The notes: a model not told the origin generated them from the sequence alone. Shown: positions 43,593 to 53,290, counted from the stretch's first letter. The stretch is DNA of 64,000 nt from Flavobacterium denitrificans DSM 15936 (GCF_000425445.1 NZ_AUDL01000012.1:186001-250000); one strand, 5' to 3'. A program made the numbers and translations.

Positions 43593-44279
43593 ATGGGAAG
43601 TGGATATTTAATTCTTGCCGGAGCTATAATGTTGTTTAGCTGGTTGGTAAGTTCAAAGCTAAAAAGTAAGTTCGAGTTGTATTCAAGACTGCAATTGCGA
43701 AACGGAATGAGTGGTAAAGAAATTGCGGAAAAAATGTTGGCTGATAACGGAATTACAGATGTTCGTGTGATTTCGACTCCGGGACAATTAACCGATCATT
43801 ATAATCCGTCAGACAAAACAGTAAATTTAAGTGAAGCCGTTTATAATCATCGTAATGCAGCAGCAGCGGCAGTTGCTGCGCACGAATGTGGTCACGCTGT
43901 TCAGCATTCTATAGGATATGAATGGCTAACAATGCGTTCGAAGTTAGTTCCAATTGTAAACGTTGCCTCAAATTTTATGCAATGGATATTGCTTGCTGGA
44001 ATCTTAATGATAAAAGCTTTTCCGCAATTATTGTTAGTTGGAATTATTCTTTTTGCTGCAACAACTTTATTTTCGATTATTACATTGCCAGTTGAATATG
44101 ATGCGAGCAACAGAGCGTTAGCTTGGCTTGAAAACAAACATATGCTAACTCAACAAGAGCAGGCAGGAGCAAAAGATGCCTTAAAATGGGCTGCGAGAAC
44201 TTATGTGGTTGCCGCGATTGGATCTATTGCAACGTTGTTGTACTACATTTCGATTTATTCAGGAAGTAGGAGAAACTAA
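43593..44279 (+). CDS. YugP-like zinc metallopeptidase
   Basis: The 228-aa membrane protein has an HExxH motif (AAHECGHAVQHSIGYEW, about 95-108) and two or three membrane spans, with the LPVEYDASNRALAWLE third-ligand region. It fits the neutral zinc metallopeptidase family (DUF2268/YugP). It may act in membrane protein turnover. A palindromic terminator follows. Confidence 0.8.
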   Translation: MGSGYLILAGAIMLFSWLVSSKLKSKFELYSRLQLRNGMSGKEIAEKMLADNGITDVRVISTPGQLTDHYNPSDKTVNLSEAVYNHRNAAAAAVAAHECGHAVQHSIGYEWLTMRSKLVPIVNVASNFMQWILLAGILMIKAFPQLLLVGIILFAATTLFSIITLPVEYDASNRALAWLENKHMLTQQEQAGAKDALKWAARTYVVAAIGSIATLLYYISIYSGSRRN

Positions 44280-44320
44280 TTTGATAATTGAGATAATTAG
44301 TCAATTAGATAATTTATAGC

Positions 44321-44360
44321 AAAACCCGATAGGTTTTTAAAACCTGTCGGGTTTTGTTTT
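44321..44360 (+). terminator. palindromic terminator of the metallopeptidase gene
   Basis: Arms aaaacccgataggtttt and aaaacctgtcgggtttt are followed by gtttttt. The core is the same as the terminator at 15565-15606. Confidence 0.7.
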
Positions 44361-44392
44361 TTAAGTTAATTGAAGTTCGGAATATAATATTT

Positions 44393-44668
44393 CTAATTGT
44401 TCAAATACATTAATAAAAAAAGAATTGTCCAAATTCCGAGTATAATGTAAAATGAATTTACATATTGTATGTTTTCTGATTTATAGTATTTGACAAGAAG
44501 TACAAGAGCCAAAACAATGCTTGTTGGAATTGAAAGTAAAAACAGCAAAAAACCTGCACCTGGAGTGCATACACCGCTTGGAACTGCCTTTTCTGCCAAG
44601 AATCCTATTATAGAGTAGATGGTAAAAAAAATTAATGTTTTAATTTCTTTTCGTGCTATGTTAACCAT
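44393..44668 (-). CDS. small membrane protein, unknown
   Basis: The 91-aa protein has three hydrophobic segments (about 12-28, 42-60, 72-88) with a CTPGAGF loop. It is probably an inner-membrane protein. Convergent with the metallopeptidase gene. I do not recognise it. Confidence 0.55.
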   Translation of the reverse strand: MVNIARKEIKTLIFFTIYSIIGFLAEKAVPSGVCTPGAGFLLFLLSIPTSIVLALVLLVKYYKSENIQYVNSFYIILGIWTILFLLMYLNN

Positions 44669-44725
44669 TGATCGTAAAATTGGCTTTAAAATTATCTAAT
44701 TATCAAATTTTCTAATTGGCACATT

Positions 44726-45196
44726 CTAAAGCTGAATCTGTCTATCAATCTGTTGATCTAGCGAAATAAAAGTTTCTGTTCTTGAAACACCTTCAATTGC
44801 TTGGATTTTATTATTTAAAAGAGACATTAAATGTTCGTTGTCACGACAAATGATTTTAATCAGTACAGACCAGTTTCCGGTGGTATAATGACATTCTAAG
44901 ACTTCGGGGATTTTTCTTAATTCTTTTACGGCTTCTGAGTTTCGAGAAGCTTTGTCAAGATAAACACCAATAAAAGCCATGGTGTTATAACCTAAGACTT
45001 TTGGATTTACAGTAAATTTTGATCCTGAAATAACGCCAGATTGTTCCAGTTTTTTTAAACGTTGATGAATTGCGGCGCCAGAAATTCCGATTTTGTTGGC
45101 AATTTGTAATATAGGTTTTCGGGCATCATCCATTAAATAACGCAGAATTTCTTTGTCGATACCGTCAATTTCAATTAGGAGGGAATTGATTTTCAT
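44726..45196 (-). CDS. Lrp/AsnC-family transcriptional regulator
   Basis: The 156-aa protein has the AsnC-type helix-turn-helix (IDKEILRYLMDDARKPILQIANKIGISGAAIHQRLKKLEQSGVISGSKF) and a RAM effector domain (VLGYNTMAFIGVYLD, EVLECHYTTGNWSVLIKIICRDNEHLMSLL). It binds DNA as multimers, often sensing an amino acid. A CAAATGTA (TACATTTG on minus) at 45246-45253 is a likely -7 element. Confidence 0.88.
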   Translation of the reverse strand: MKINSLLIEIDGIDKEILRYLMDDARKPILQIANKIGISGAAIHQRLKKLEQSGVISGSKFTVNPKVLGYNTMAFIGVYLDKASRNSEAVKELRKIPEVLECHYTTGNWSVLIKIICRDNEHLMSLLNNKIQAIEGVSRTETFISLDQQIDRQIQL

Positions 45197-45381
45197 AACT
45201 TAAAATTTGAAACTATTTTTTATGATTTGGGTTTAGGATAGAAATCAAATGTAGTTAAATTGTTTGGGAAATAAAATTCTGATACTGAAATCCCAAATTT
45301 TGATGTTTTGAATATAGCTCAAGATTTCAACCTTTAGAAATTTAGGGAAATCTTGCGAAACGGATCATGATAAAAAAGAAA

Positions 45382-45421
45382 AATTCCAAATCCCAAGTGA
45401 TTAAGTTGGAATTTGGAATTT
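45382..45421 (-). terminator. hairpin past the hemD stop
   Basis: The arms aaattccaaatcccaa and ttggaatttggaattt pair with a short loop, followed leftward by ttttcttttttat. It terminates the DUF4271-hemD transcript. Confidence 0.55.
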
Positions 45422-45443
45422 AAATATTTTTCGGTTTGTCGAT

Positions 45444-46193
45444 TTATTTTGCTTTGTTTGCCTCGGCAATGTATTTTTCTAAAGCCATTGTCATCGAAGG
45501 CGTTTCAGGAGTTGGAGCAAGAATATCAATTCTTAATCCGTGATCCAAAGCTTCCTTTTGAGTCGTGCTTCCAAATACAGCGATTCTGGTGTTGTTTTGC
45601 TTAAAATCAGGGAAGTTTTTAAACAAAGATTTAATTCCTGTTGGACTAAAAAATGCTAAAACATCATAGTAAACATCGGCTAAATCAGACAAGTCGCTCA
45701 TTACAGTTCTGTAAAAAATAGCTTGTGCCCAATCTACTTTTAGATTGTTTAATGTGATAGGTGCATCTGCATTTAATTGGTCAGATGCAGGAAGTAAAAA
45801 CTTCTCGTCTTTGTACTTTTTGATTAGCGGAGACAAGTCTGCAAAATCTTTTGCTCCAACGTAAATTTTACGTTTTCTGTACACAACATACTTTTGAAGA
45901 TAGAATGCTACAGCTTCAGATTGACAAAAATATTTCAATCCTTCAGGAACTTTGTAACGCATTTCATCAGCCACTCTAAAAAAATGATCTACCGCATTTC
46001 TACTTGTTAAAATGATCGCAGTGTAATGATTAAGATCGATTTTTTGTAATCGAATCTCTTTTGCGCTAACCCCTTCTACATGAATAAATGGTCTGAAATC
46101 AATTTTTATTTTGTGTTTTTGTTGGAGCTCAAAGTAAGGAGAATTCTCCACTTTAGGTTCAGGCTGTGACACCAAAATTGTTTTCACTTTCAT
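45444..46193 (-). CDS. hemD: uroporphyrinogen-III synthase
   Basis: I chose the ATG at 46193 (MKVKTILVSQPEP) because the extension to 46232 only adds sequence that overlaps the upstream gene. The 249-aa protein has two Rossmann-like halves and motifs ALTSRNAV-like (AIILTSRNAVDHFF) and ALAFFSPTGIKSL-like (VLAFFSPTGIKSLF). It closes the linear tetrapyrrole hydroxymethylbilane to uroporphyrinogen III for heme. It is last in the DUF4271-hemD pair. Confidence 0.85.
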   Translation of the reverse strand: MKVKTILVSQPEPKVENSPYFELQQKHKIKIDFRPFIHVEGVSAKEIRLQKIDLNHYTAIILTSRNAVDHFFRVADEMRYKVPEGLKYFCQSEAVAFYLQKYVVYRKRKIYVGAKDFADLSPLIKKYKDEKFLLPASDQLNADAPITLNNLKVDWAQAIFYRTVMSDLSDLADVYYDVLAFFSPTGIKSLFKNFPDFKQNNTRIAVFGSTTQKEALDHGLRIDILAPTPETPSMTMALEKYIAEANKAK

Positions 46194-46207
46194 ATTATAA
46201 ATATTTT

Positions 46208-46897
46208 CTAAGCACTCCCTTTTGTTATCCAATAATAGAGAAAATAATAAGGGGCTATTTCAAGAGCGCAAAGATATAAAATAAAATAAAATAACTTGCT
46301 GATTATTGCATTTTGATACGTTTTAATTGAAATAAAATAGGAGTATATACTAATACACAGCGAAATGCCTATGATTGCTAACGGTACAATCGTTGGAATA
46401 TTGTCATAATAAAATAAAACGGCATTGATTGGAAGCAATAATACGCCAATATAAGTGCGATAAGTGACTTTTTGCAAATTAAAAAGGTCGACAAATTCTT
46501 CAATATTAAATGAAGTCGCTACAATTTTTTCGATTAAATATTTCGCCAAAATAAAATAAAGCAGGAATGTTGCAATTTGGATAAACAAAATCCAATCGGT
46601 TTTTAATACAATATCTGCGGCTTTTGAATTTTTAGAATAGATATGCATCGCCAGCTGAATAAAAAAGGCAAACGAGATAATTTGCACGAAAAATAATCCA
46701 ACTGTAAAGCTGCTTTTCATGTGGCTGTTGTCACGGTAGATTTTGGCATATTTGTCAGAAAAAATTAGCTTGCTGAATTCCGAAAATCGGGTTTCATAAG
46801 CCGATTTTGTAATGGCAACGACAGCAAAAGTCAGGACAAATAAAGCAGTTGCCCAGTCTTTGTTTTCAATAATTCGTGGATGAAGGTGTTCAATCAT
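46208..46897 (-). CDS. DUF4271 membrane protein
   Basis: The 229-aa protein has about six hydrophobic segments and the DUF4271 look, including ENKDWATALFVLTFAVVAITK and YLIEKIVATSFNIEEFVDLFNLQKVTYRTYIGVLLLPINAVLFY. It lies immediately upstream of hemD, the usual Flavobacterial order. Function unknown. Confidence 0.85.
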   Translation of the reverse strand: MIEHLHPRIIENKDWATALFVLTFAVVAITKSAYETRFSEFSKLIFSDKYAKIYRDNSHMKSSFTVGLFFVQIISFAFFIQLAMHIYSKNSKAADIVLKTDWILFIQIATFLLYFILAKYLIEKIVATSFNIEEFVDLFNLQKVTYRTYIGVLLLPINAVLFYYDNIPTIVPLAIIGISLCISIYSYFISIKTYQNAIISKLFYFILYLCALEIAPYYFLYYWITKGSA

Positions 46898-47003
46898 AGC
46901 GTCACAAAATTAGTAATTTTTTATATCAATAGTTTTATTATGTATTTATTATGAAGCAAATGCTATAAAAAGTTTACTTTTGCGGTGAAATTACCGAGAA
47001 AAA

Positions 47004-47729
47004 ATGAGTGATAGTATTGTCATAATTCCTACTTATAACGAAATTGAGAACGTAGAAAGTATAGTAAGAGCTGTTCTTTCGCAACACAAGTCTTTTCATC
47101 TTTTAATTATTGATGATAATTCTCCAGATCATACCGCAAATAAAGTGATTGCATTGCAGGAAGAATTTCCTGAAAGATTGTTTTTGGAAAAAAGAGCAAA
47201 AAAATCAGGTTTGGGAACTGCGTATGTACATGGTTTTAAATGGGCGTTGGAGCGCAAATATGATTTCATTTTCGAAATGGATGCCGATTTTTCACACAAC
47301 CCAAATGATTTAGAAAAATTATACGATGCCTGTCATTTTGGAGGTGCCGATCTTGCTATTGGTTCGCGTTATGTAAAAGGCGTAAATGTGGTAAACTGGC
47401 CTTTGAGTCGTGTTTTGATGTCGTATTTTGCTTCGGTATATGTTAAGTTTATTACGGGAATGAAAATTCACGACGCTACTGCGGGTTTTGTTTGTTATAA
47501 AAGGCAGGTTTTGGAGAAGATAAATCTGAACAAAATCAAATTTGTTGGATATGCGTTTCAAATTGAGATGAAATATCGAACTTATTGTGGTAAATTTGAG
47601 ATAACAGAAGTTCCAATTATTTTTACAGATAGAACAAAAGGAGTTTCTAAAATGAGCAACGCCATTATTAAGGAAGCTATTCTTGGGGTGATTTCTCTTC
47701 GATTAAAAAAATTATTCAATACATTATAA
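47004..47729 (+). CDS. polyprenol monophosphomannose synthase (GT2)
   Basis: The 241-aa protein has the Dpm1-type GT2 motifs VIIPTYNEIENVESIVRAVL, IIDDNSPDHT, FEMDADFSHNP and the acceptor-binding RYVKGVNVVNWPLSRVL, with a C-terminal hydrophobic stretch. It probably transfers a sugar from a nucleotide sugar to a lipid carrier. It starts an operon with pyrC (10 bases away) and the DUF4296 gene. A TACTTTTG element at 46975-46982 lacks a -33 TTG. Confidence 0.85.
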   Translation: MSDSIVIIPTYNEIENVESIVRAVLSQHKSFHLLIIDDNSPDHTANKVIALQEEFPERLFLEKRAKKSGLGTAYVHGFKWALERKYDFIFEMDADFSHNPNDLEKLYDACHFGGADLAIGSRYVKGVNVVNWPLSRVLMSYFASVYVKFITGMKIHDATAGFVCYKRQVLEKINLNKIKFVGYAFQIEMKYRTYCGKFEITEVPIIFTDRTKGVSKMSNAIIKEAILGVISLRLKKLFNTL

Positions 47730-47739
47730 AAAAAAGGCG

Positions 47740-49080
47740 ATGAACAGGATTTTAATCAAAAATGCTAAAATTGTAAACGAAGGATCCATTTTTGAAGGCG
47801 ATGTGCTGATCGAAAATGATTTGATTGTTGAGGTTTCAGACAGCATCAGCCTAAAAACTTCTGACTGCAAAGTGATCGATGCAGAAGGTAATTATTTAAT
47901 TCCAGGCGCTATTGATGATCAAGTGCATTTTAGAGAGCCAGGATTAACACACAAAGGCGATATCGAATCTGAATCTAGAGCGGCTGTTGCGGGAGGAATA
48001 ACTTCGTTTATTGAACAACCAAACACGGTTCCGAATGCGGTTACTCAGGAAATTTTAGAAGAAAAATACCAAATTGCTTCTCAAAAATCATTTGCGAATT
48101 ATTCGTTTATGATGGGAGCGACTAATGATAATTTGGAAGAAGTTTTAAAAACAAATCCAAAGAATGTTGCTGGAATTAAGATTTTCCTTGGTTCTTCGAC
48201 AGGAAATATGTTGGTTGACAGAGAAGAGACTTTAGAGAAAATTTTTTCAAGTACACCAATGTTGATTGCGGTTCACTGCGAAGACGAAACTACCATTCAA
48301 AATAATCTTGCTGCGTTCAAAGAACAATACGGAGAGGATATTCCGGTGACAGCGCACAACTTGATTAGAAGTGCTGAAGCTTGTTATATTTCATCTTCAA
48401 AAGCTGTTGCTCTGGCAAAAAAGACAGGGGCAAGACTTCATATTTTTCATCTTTCGACTGCAAAAGAAATGGAATTGTTTACGAATAAAATTCCATTAGA
48501 AGAGAAAAAAATTACTGCAGAGGTTTGTGTGCACCATCTTTGGTTTACCGATGAAGATTACAAAACAAAAGGAAACTACATAAAATGGAATCCTGCTGTA
48601 AAAACGGCTGAAGATCGTGCTGAACTTTGGAAAGCTTTGAACGACGGACGAATTGATGTTATTGCAACAGATCACGCGCCTCATACCAAAGAAGAAAAAC
48701 AACAATCATATTTGAAAGCACCATCTGGAGGTCCGCTTGTACAACATGCTGTTGTGGCAATGTTTGAAGCACATCATCAAGGGAAAATCAGCGTGGAGAA
48801 AATTGTGGAGAAAATGTGCCATAATCCAGCTAAAATTTTCAAAATTGAAAAAAGAGGATTTATCAAAGAAGGTTATTATGCCGATTTGGTAATTGTAAAT
48901 CCGAGCTTGCCTTGGAGTGTAAATTCAGGTAATATTTTATATAAATGCGGTTGGTCTCCTTTTGAAAATATGGCTTTCAAATCGAGAATCACGCATACTT
49001 TTGTAAATGGAGAAATGGTGTACAACAATTTCAAAGTCAAAGATGTGCGCGCAGGAAAGAGGTTGTTGTTTGACAGATAA
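47740..49080 (+). CDS. pyrC: dihydroorotase
   Basis: The 446-aa protein has the amidohydrolase fold: a DDQVHFREPGL motif (about 58-68), GIKIFLGSSTGNM with the bridging lysine, HIFHLSTAKE and DHAPHTKEEK. It interconverts carbamoyl-aspartate and dihydroorotate in pyrimidine synthesis. In the metal motif HxH the first residue is Gln (QVH), not the usual His. The protein lies ten bases after the GT2 gene and ten before the DUF4296 lipoprotein gene. Confidence 0.9.
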   Translation: MNRILIKNAKIVNEGSIFEGDVLIENDLIVEVSDSISLKTSDCKVIDAEGNYLIPGAIDDQVHFREPGLTHKGDIESESRAAVAGGITSFIEQPNTVPNAVTQEILEEKYQIASQKSFANYSFMMGATNDNLEEVLKTNPKNVAGIKIFLGSSTGNMLVDREETLEKIFSSTPMLIAVHCEDETTIQNNLAAFKEQYGEDIPVTAHNLIRSAEACYISSSKAVALAKKTGARLHIFHLSTAKEMELFTNKIPLEEKKITAEVCVHHLWFTDEDYKTKGNYIKWNPAVKTAEDRAELWKALNDGRIDVIATDHAPHTKEEKQQSYLKAPSGGPLVQHAVVAMFEAHHQGKISVEKIVEKMCHNPAKIFKIEKRGFIKEGYYADLVIVNPSLPWSVNSGNILYKCGWSPFENMAFKSRITHTFVNGEMVYNNFKVKDVRAGKRLLFDR

Positions 49081-49089
49081 AAAGCTGAA

Positions 49090-49566
49090 ATGAAGAATTT
49101 TGTGTTTATAATATTGGTTGTGTTTCTTTCTGTAAGTTGTAAAAAAGAGCTTGTGAAAGAGCCAAAAGGACTTATTGAAAGAGGAAAAATGATTGATATT
49201 ATGTATGATTTGTCTCTTTTGGAAGCAATGAAATATCAAAATCCGTTATCGCTAGATTCAGTTGATTCAGATCCAAAGAAGTTTATTTTTAGAAAATACA
49301 AAGTAGATAGCTTGCAGTTTGCGCAAAGCAATATTTATTATGCTGCTGACTATGAAAAGTATAAAGATATGTTTGATGAATTAGGCAAAAGATTGGCTGT
49401 TCAACAAAGAGCGACCGATTCAATTGTCAAATTAGAAGAGAAAAAAGCAGCAAAAGATGCTAAAAAGAAAGCAACTGAGAAGCCTAAAGATTCTATAAAA
49501 AGTCCATCGAGCCCGGCAAAAGCAAATCCGAATCCGAATAGCCGAGAAAGGCTTTTAGATCAATAA
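49090..49566 (+). CDS. DUF4296 lipoprotein
   Basis: The 158-aa protein has a lipoprotein signal (Cys17 followed by KKELVKE), the DUF4296 region (LIERGKMIDIMYDLSLLEAMKYQ ... FIFRKYKVDSLQFAQSNIYYAADYEKYKDMFDEL, about 27-108), and a K/P/S-rich tail. Probably in the outer membrane; in Flavobacteria it often follows pyrC. Function unknown. Confidence 0.85.
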   Translation: MKNFVFIILVVFLSVSCKKELVKEPKGLIERGKMIDIMYDLSLLEAMKYQNPLSLDSVDSDPKKFIFRKYKVDSLQFAQSNIYYAADYEKYKDMFDELGKRLAVQQRATDSIVKLEEKKAAKDAKKKATEKPKDSIKSPSSPAKANPNPNSRERLLDQ

Positions 49567-50568
49567 TTAAAGTTTTGAAATATTTATAATGTACTGATGT
49601 ACATCTTGAAAAACCGTTCCTAGAGCGGTTTTTATTTTTTCGTTAGCGTACAAATCTTTGGTGTAAGAAGATTTTGCTGTTGCTCTAGTCAGACGTCTTT
49701 TTTGGAAAAATAAGGTCGAAAACACAGCATCGGCCATCCAAAGGAAATTCATTAAAAACGGTTTTGCATGGATGTGCGGTTTTTTGACTTTCAAAACGGA
49801 GGCAATAGTGTCTAGAATATCTTTAAAAATGACATTTTCAGCAATTAAAGTAAAACGCTCGTTTTTGATCTCGCTTTTCATTAATTGATATGCTGTTTTT
49901 GCAACATCATCGACAGTGATGAAACCTGTGCTTCCTAAGGTGAAAAATGAAAGCCCGTTTCCAACTTTCACATATAATTCGGCACTTCCTTGTTGTGCTT
50001 CTTTAGTTTTCGGAATTGGGCCTAAAATCACCCCCGGATTTATGATTACAATATCCAAGCCTTCTTGAACAGCACGCCAAACTTCCATTTCGGCACCATA
50101 TTTTGAAATGGCGTAATCGCTGTGTGGTTTCTCAGGATTCCAGTCGGTTTCTTCGGTGATGTACGTTTCATGTGAAGCCAAATCTCCTAAAGCTGCGATA
50201 GAGCTTACAAAACAGAATTTTTTAATTTCTCTGGCAATAGAGAAATTAACCATATTGGCAGTTCCTTCAATATTAGTTTTTCGAAGTGCATCTTCATCTT
50301 TTGGATCAAACGAAATTAATGCGGCACAATGATAAACATAATCGATATTGTTAAAAGCAATTTCGAGAGAAGGGATGTCTAAAATATCGGCTTCAAGCCA
50401 TTCTATTTTTTCAAATAAATCGCCTTTTTTATACAATTCAAAAACCGATTTTGTTTTCTGAATATTGCTTTGACTGCGGTAAATTGCCCGAACATTTTCT
50501 CCATTTTCAATTAAATGAAGCAATAAATGCGAGCCTACTAAACCTGTTCCTCCAGTTACTAATACCAT
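49567..50568 (-). CDS. NAD-dependent epimerase/dehydratase family protein
   Basis: The 333-aa protein is an extended short-chain dehydrogenase: Rossmann motif VLVTGGTGLVGSHLL, YHCAALISFDP, the catalytic SDYAISKYGAE (YxxxK) and NPGVILGP. It may act on a sugar nucleotide or on a flavonol/sterol-like ketone. The stop abuts the DUF4296 stop tail to tail. Confidence 0.82.
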   Translation of the reverse strand: MVLVTGGTGLVGSHLLLHLIENGENVRAIYRSQSNIQKTKSVFELYKKGDLFEKIEWLEADILDIPSLEIAFNNIDYVYHCAALISFDPKDEDALRKTNIEGTANMVNFSIAREIKKFCFVSSIAALGDLASHETYITEETDWNPEKPHSDYAISKYGAEMEVWRAVQEGLDIVIINPGVILGPIPKTKEAQQGSAELYVKVGNGLSFFTLGSTGFITVDDVAKTAYQLMKSEIKNERFTLIAENVIFKDILDTIASVLKVKKPHIHAKPFLMNFLWMADAVFSTLFFQKRRLTRATAKSSYTKDLYANEKIKTALGTVFQDVHQYIINISKL

Positions 50569-50749
50569 TTTGTAAATATAAGTTTTTGCTTTTAAGGTGC
50601 AAAGTTACAGAGTTACAAAGTTGCAAAGGTTTTTTGGATTTTGCCACAAAGGCGCTGGCGCAAAGTTTTTTATTTCAATAAATTTTGTGCAATACTTTCA
50701 CAGTGAAAAACAAAAACTTTGTGGCTTAGTGTCTTCGTGGCAGACTTTT

Positions 50750-50780
50750 TTGCCATTACCATTGACATTGATTACATTTG
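50750..50780 (+). promoter_or_regulatory. tyrS promoter
   Basis: TTG (50750-50752) and TACATTTG (50773-50780) are 20 bases apart, a full match to the Bacteroidetes promoter, and end 17 bases before the tyrS ATG. Any transcript would have a very short leader. Confidence 0.65.
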
Positions 50781-50797
50781 CGCAAAATATTATAAAA

Positions 50798-52093
50798 ATG
50801 AAGAATCTAGTTGAAGAATTAAAGTGGCGCGGTTTGTACCATGATAGCATGCCAGGAACGGAAGAACAATTGCTAAAAGAGGTTACATCGGCTTATATTG
50901 GTTTTGATCCAACGGCAGATTCGCTGCATATTGGCAGTATGGTTCAGATTATTTTATTGGTTCATTTAAAGAATTTTGGGCATCAGCCAATTGCTCTTGT
51001 GGGCGGCGCGACTGGAATGATTGGTGATCCTTCTGGAAAATCTGACGAAAGAAATCTGTTGAACGAGGAAACTTTGGCCAAAAATGTTGCCGGAATAAAA
51101 AGTGTTCTGTCTCGCTTCTTAGACTTTAATTCAAAAGAACCAAATGCTCCAATTATGGTAAATAACTATGATTGGATGAAAGAATTCTCGTTTATTGATT
51201 TTGCACGTGAAGTTGGAAAACGAATCACTGTGAATTACATGATGGCGAAGGATTCTGTTAAAAAGAGATTTAGCGGAGAAGGAGAAGGAATGTCTTTTAC
51301 AGAATTTACATATCAATTAATTCAAGGATACGATTTTTATCATTTATATAAAAACAACAACTGCCTTTTGCAAATGGGAGGTTCTGACCAATGGGGAAAT
51401 ATTACCACAGGTACGGAATTAGTGCGCAGAATGGGAGGCGAAAATGCCAAAGCTTTTGCATTGACTACTCCATTAATCACAAAAGCAGACGGATCTAAAT
51501 TTGGCAAATCGGAAGGCGGAAATGTTTGGTTGGATGCTGATAAAACGTCTGTTTACAAATTTTACCAATTTTGGGTAAATGCTACAGATGCAGATGCTGA
51601 AAAATACATCAAAATCTTTACTTTCTTGGATAGAGAAACCATTGATGCTTTGATTGCTGAGCACCAAACAGCACCGCATTTGAGAGTTTTGCAAAAAAAA
51701 TTAGCTGAAGAAATAACTGTTTTTGTTCATAGCAGAGAAGAGTTGGAAAAAGCAATTCAGGCTTCAAATATTTTGTTTGGAAACTCGACTTCTGAAGATT
51801 TGAAAAAATTAGACGAAGCGACTTTCTTAGAGGTTTTTGATGGTGTTCCTCAAGCTGAAATTGCAAAAGCTGATTTAGAAAATGGATTAGATATAATTAC
51901 AGTTTTAAACGAAAAAACAGGTTTCTTTAAATCAAACGGAGAAGCAAGAAGAGCTTTAACGGCGAATTCAATTTCGGTAAATAGAGAAAAAATCAAAGAA
52001 GATTTTGTTTTGACAGCAAATGATTTAATCAACAATCAATTTGTGTTATTACAAAGTGGAAAGAAAAATTATTTTGTGATTAGAACTGTTTAA
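50798..52093 (+). CDS. tyrS: tyrosine-tRNA ligase
   Basis: I chose the ATG at 50798, just after the promoter; the frame stays open 67 codons upstream but that part is repeat-like and rich in phenylalanine. The 431-aa protein has class I motifs SLHIGSM and KFGKSEGG, the tyrosine-specific [20 protein letters not shown] and [13 protein letters not shown], and a C-terminal S4 domain ([20 protein letters not shown]). It charges tRNA-Tyr. Confidence 0.95.
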   Translation: MKNLVEELKWRGLYHDSMPGTEEQLLKEVTSAYIGFDPTADSLHIGSMVQIILLVHLKNFGHQPIALVGGATGMIGDPSGKSDERNLLNEETLAKNVAGIKSVLSRFLDFNSKEPNAPIMVNNYDWMKEFSFIDFAREVGKRITVNYMMAKDSVKKRFSGEGEGMSFTEFTYQLIQGYDFYHLYKNNNCLLQMGGSDQWGNITTGTELVRRMGGENAKAFALTTPLITKADGSKFGKSEGGNVWLDADKTSVYKFYQFWVNATDADAEKYIKIFTFLDRETIDALIAEHQTAPHLRVLQKKLAEEITVFVHSREELEKAIQASNILFGNSTSEDLKKLDEATFLEVFDGVPQAEIAKADLENGLDIITVLNEKTGFFKSNGEARRALTANSISVNREKIKEDFVLTANDLINNQFVLLQSGKKNYFVIRTV

Positions 52094-52165
52094 CTGTTTA
52101 ATCGGTTAATTGTTTAATCGAGGTTGAAGCCCGATAAAAGAATAAACAAATCAATGATTAAACCT

Positions 52166-53161
52166 TTAAAGAACCATTAAGTTACAACCACGAATATCGG
52201 AATTATCAAAACGTCCCAATACCTCGAAAGAGTTGTTGGGATATTTTTTGCCTAAATCCTGCGTTGCGATAAAGGAACATGAATTGATATTAGCCAAATC
52301 AATAACATTGATTCCGCCTGTTTTTCCGTCATTTACATAAGTAAGCGCATCTTCAGGGTCACGAACTAAAATGTTCATCCACGATGGACATTCAAAAATA
52401 CCATCTCCTAATGAATAAGCTTGTGCAAGAAGTTCCGTCATTCCATATTCAGAATGAATTGAAGAAACACCAAAACCTTTGCATAAAATTTCGTGTAATT
52501 CTTCGCGAATCATTTCTTTGCGTTTTCCTTTCATGCCGCCAGTTTCCATTATAATGGTATTTTGAAGCTGAAACTGATGTTTTTCGATTAAATCTAATAG
52601 TGCGTATGTAACGCCAATCAAGAGTACATTTTGTCCGGCATTATCTAATTCGATTAGTTTCTGGGTAAGTTCTTCGTGGTTGTGTAAATAAAACCCACTT
52701 TCAGGTTGATTAGAAAGCTTTATAAGGTCTTCTACCATATAAATCAATGAAGATCCATCTCGTTCCAAATATGATGGCAAAAGCGCTAAAACAACGTAAT
52801 CTTCAATATTGCCATAAAATTGAGAAAATCCTTGGCGATAACTTTCTTCGTAAAGGGAAACATCGGTAACTAAATGTCGGCTTGTGACCATTCCGGTTGT
52901 GCCACTGCTTGTAAAAGTAACTTGTGGAAAATCTGAATTAGTAACTACTTCATGAGTTTTGAAAAACTGGATTGGCAAAAACGGAATTTGTTTCAAGGTT
53001 TTTACCTGCTGCGGATTTACGTTCAAAAAGTCACAGAAATCACGATATACTTTATTGTTTTCGTGCTGAAAACGAAACACTTTTAGTGCTATTTTTTCAA
53101 ATTGTTTCTGATTCGAAATGGTAAATATATCGTTGGATGTAATCAAAACTTTTTTTTGCAA
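52166..53161 (-). CDS. LuxE/PaaK-like acyl-protein synthetase family
   Basis: The 331-aa protein has the adenylate-forming motif FTSSGTTGMVTSRH (about 88-101), ALLPSYLERDGSSLIYMVEDLI, IMETGGMKGKRKEMIREELHEIL and a SEYGMTELLAQAYS motif, as in LuxE-like acyl transferases encoded in Flavobacterial polysaccharide or lipid loci. The substrate may be a fatty acid or aryl acid. The start is TTG at 53161, since no ATG is available. Confidence 0.75.
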   Translation of the reverse strand: MQKKVLITSNDIFTISNQKQFEKIALKVFRFQHENNKVYRDFCDFLNVNPQQVKTLKQIPFLPIQFFKTHEVVTNSDFPQVTFTSSGTTGMVTSRHLVTDVSLYEESYRQGFSQFYGNIEDYVVLALLPSYLERDGSSLIYMVEDLIKLSNQPESGFYLHNHEELTQKLIELDNAGQNVLLIGVTYALLDLIEKHQFQLQNTIIMETGGMKGKRKEMIREELHEILCKGFGVSSIHSEYGMTELLAQAYSLGDGIFECPSWMNILVRDPEDALTYVNDGKTGGINVIDLANINSCSFIATQDLGKKYPNNSFEVLGRFDNSDIRGCNLMVL

Positions 53162-53176
53162 AGATATTGTTTTTAG

Positions 53177-53290
53177 TTTTCAGTCACAGTTTTCAGTCAC
53201 AGTTTTCAGTCACAGTTTTCAGTCACAGTTTTCAGTCACAGTTTTCGGTCACAGTTTTCGGTCACAGTTTTCGGTCACAGTTTTCAGTTG
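53177..53290. repeat. 13-bp tandem repeat, 8 full units
   Basis: The unit TTTTCAGTCACAG is repeated five times (53177-53241), then three times as TTTTCGGTCACAG (53242-53280), then a partial copy. It is non-coding, just upstream of the LuxE-like gene. Its two sub-types suggest stepwise expansion. Confidence 0.95.

Noticed and set aside
46975..46982. Promoter of the GT2 gene
   Set aside because: TACTTTTG fits the -7 consensus but no TTG lies at a sensible -33 distance, so I did not call it.
53177..53290. CRISPR-like array
   Set aside because: Units are 13 bp and directly adjacent, with no spacers or cas genes.
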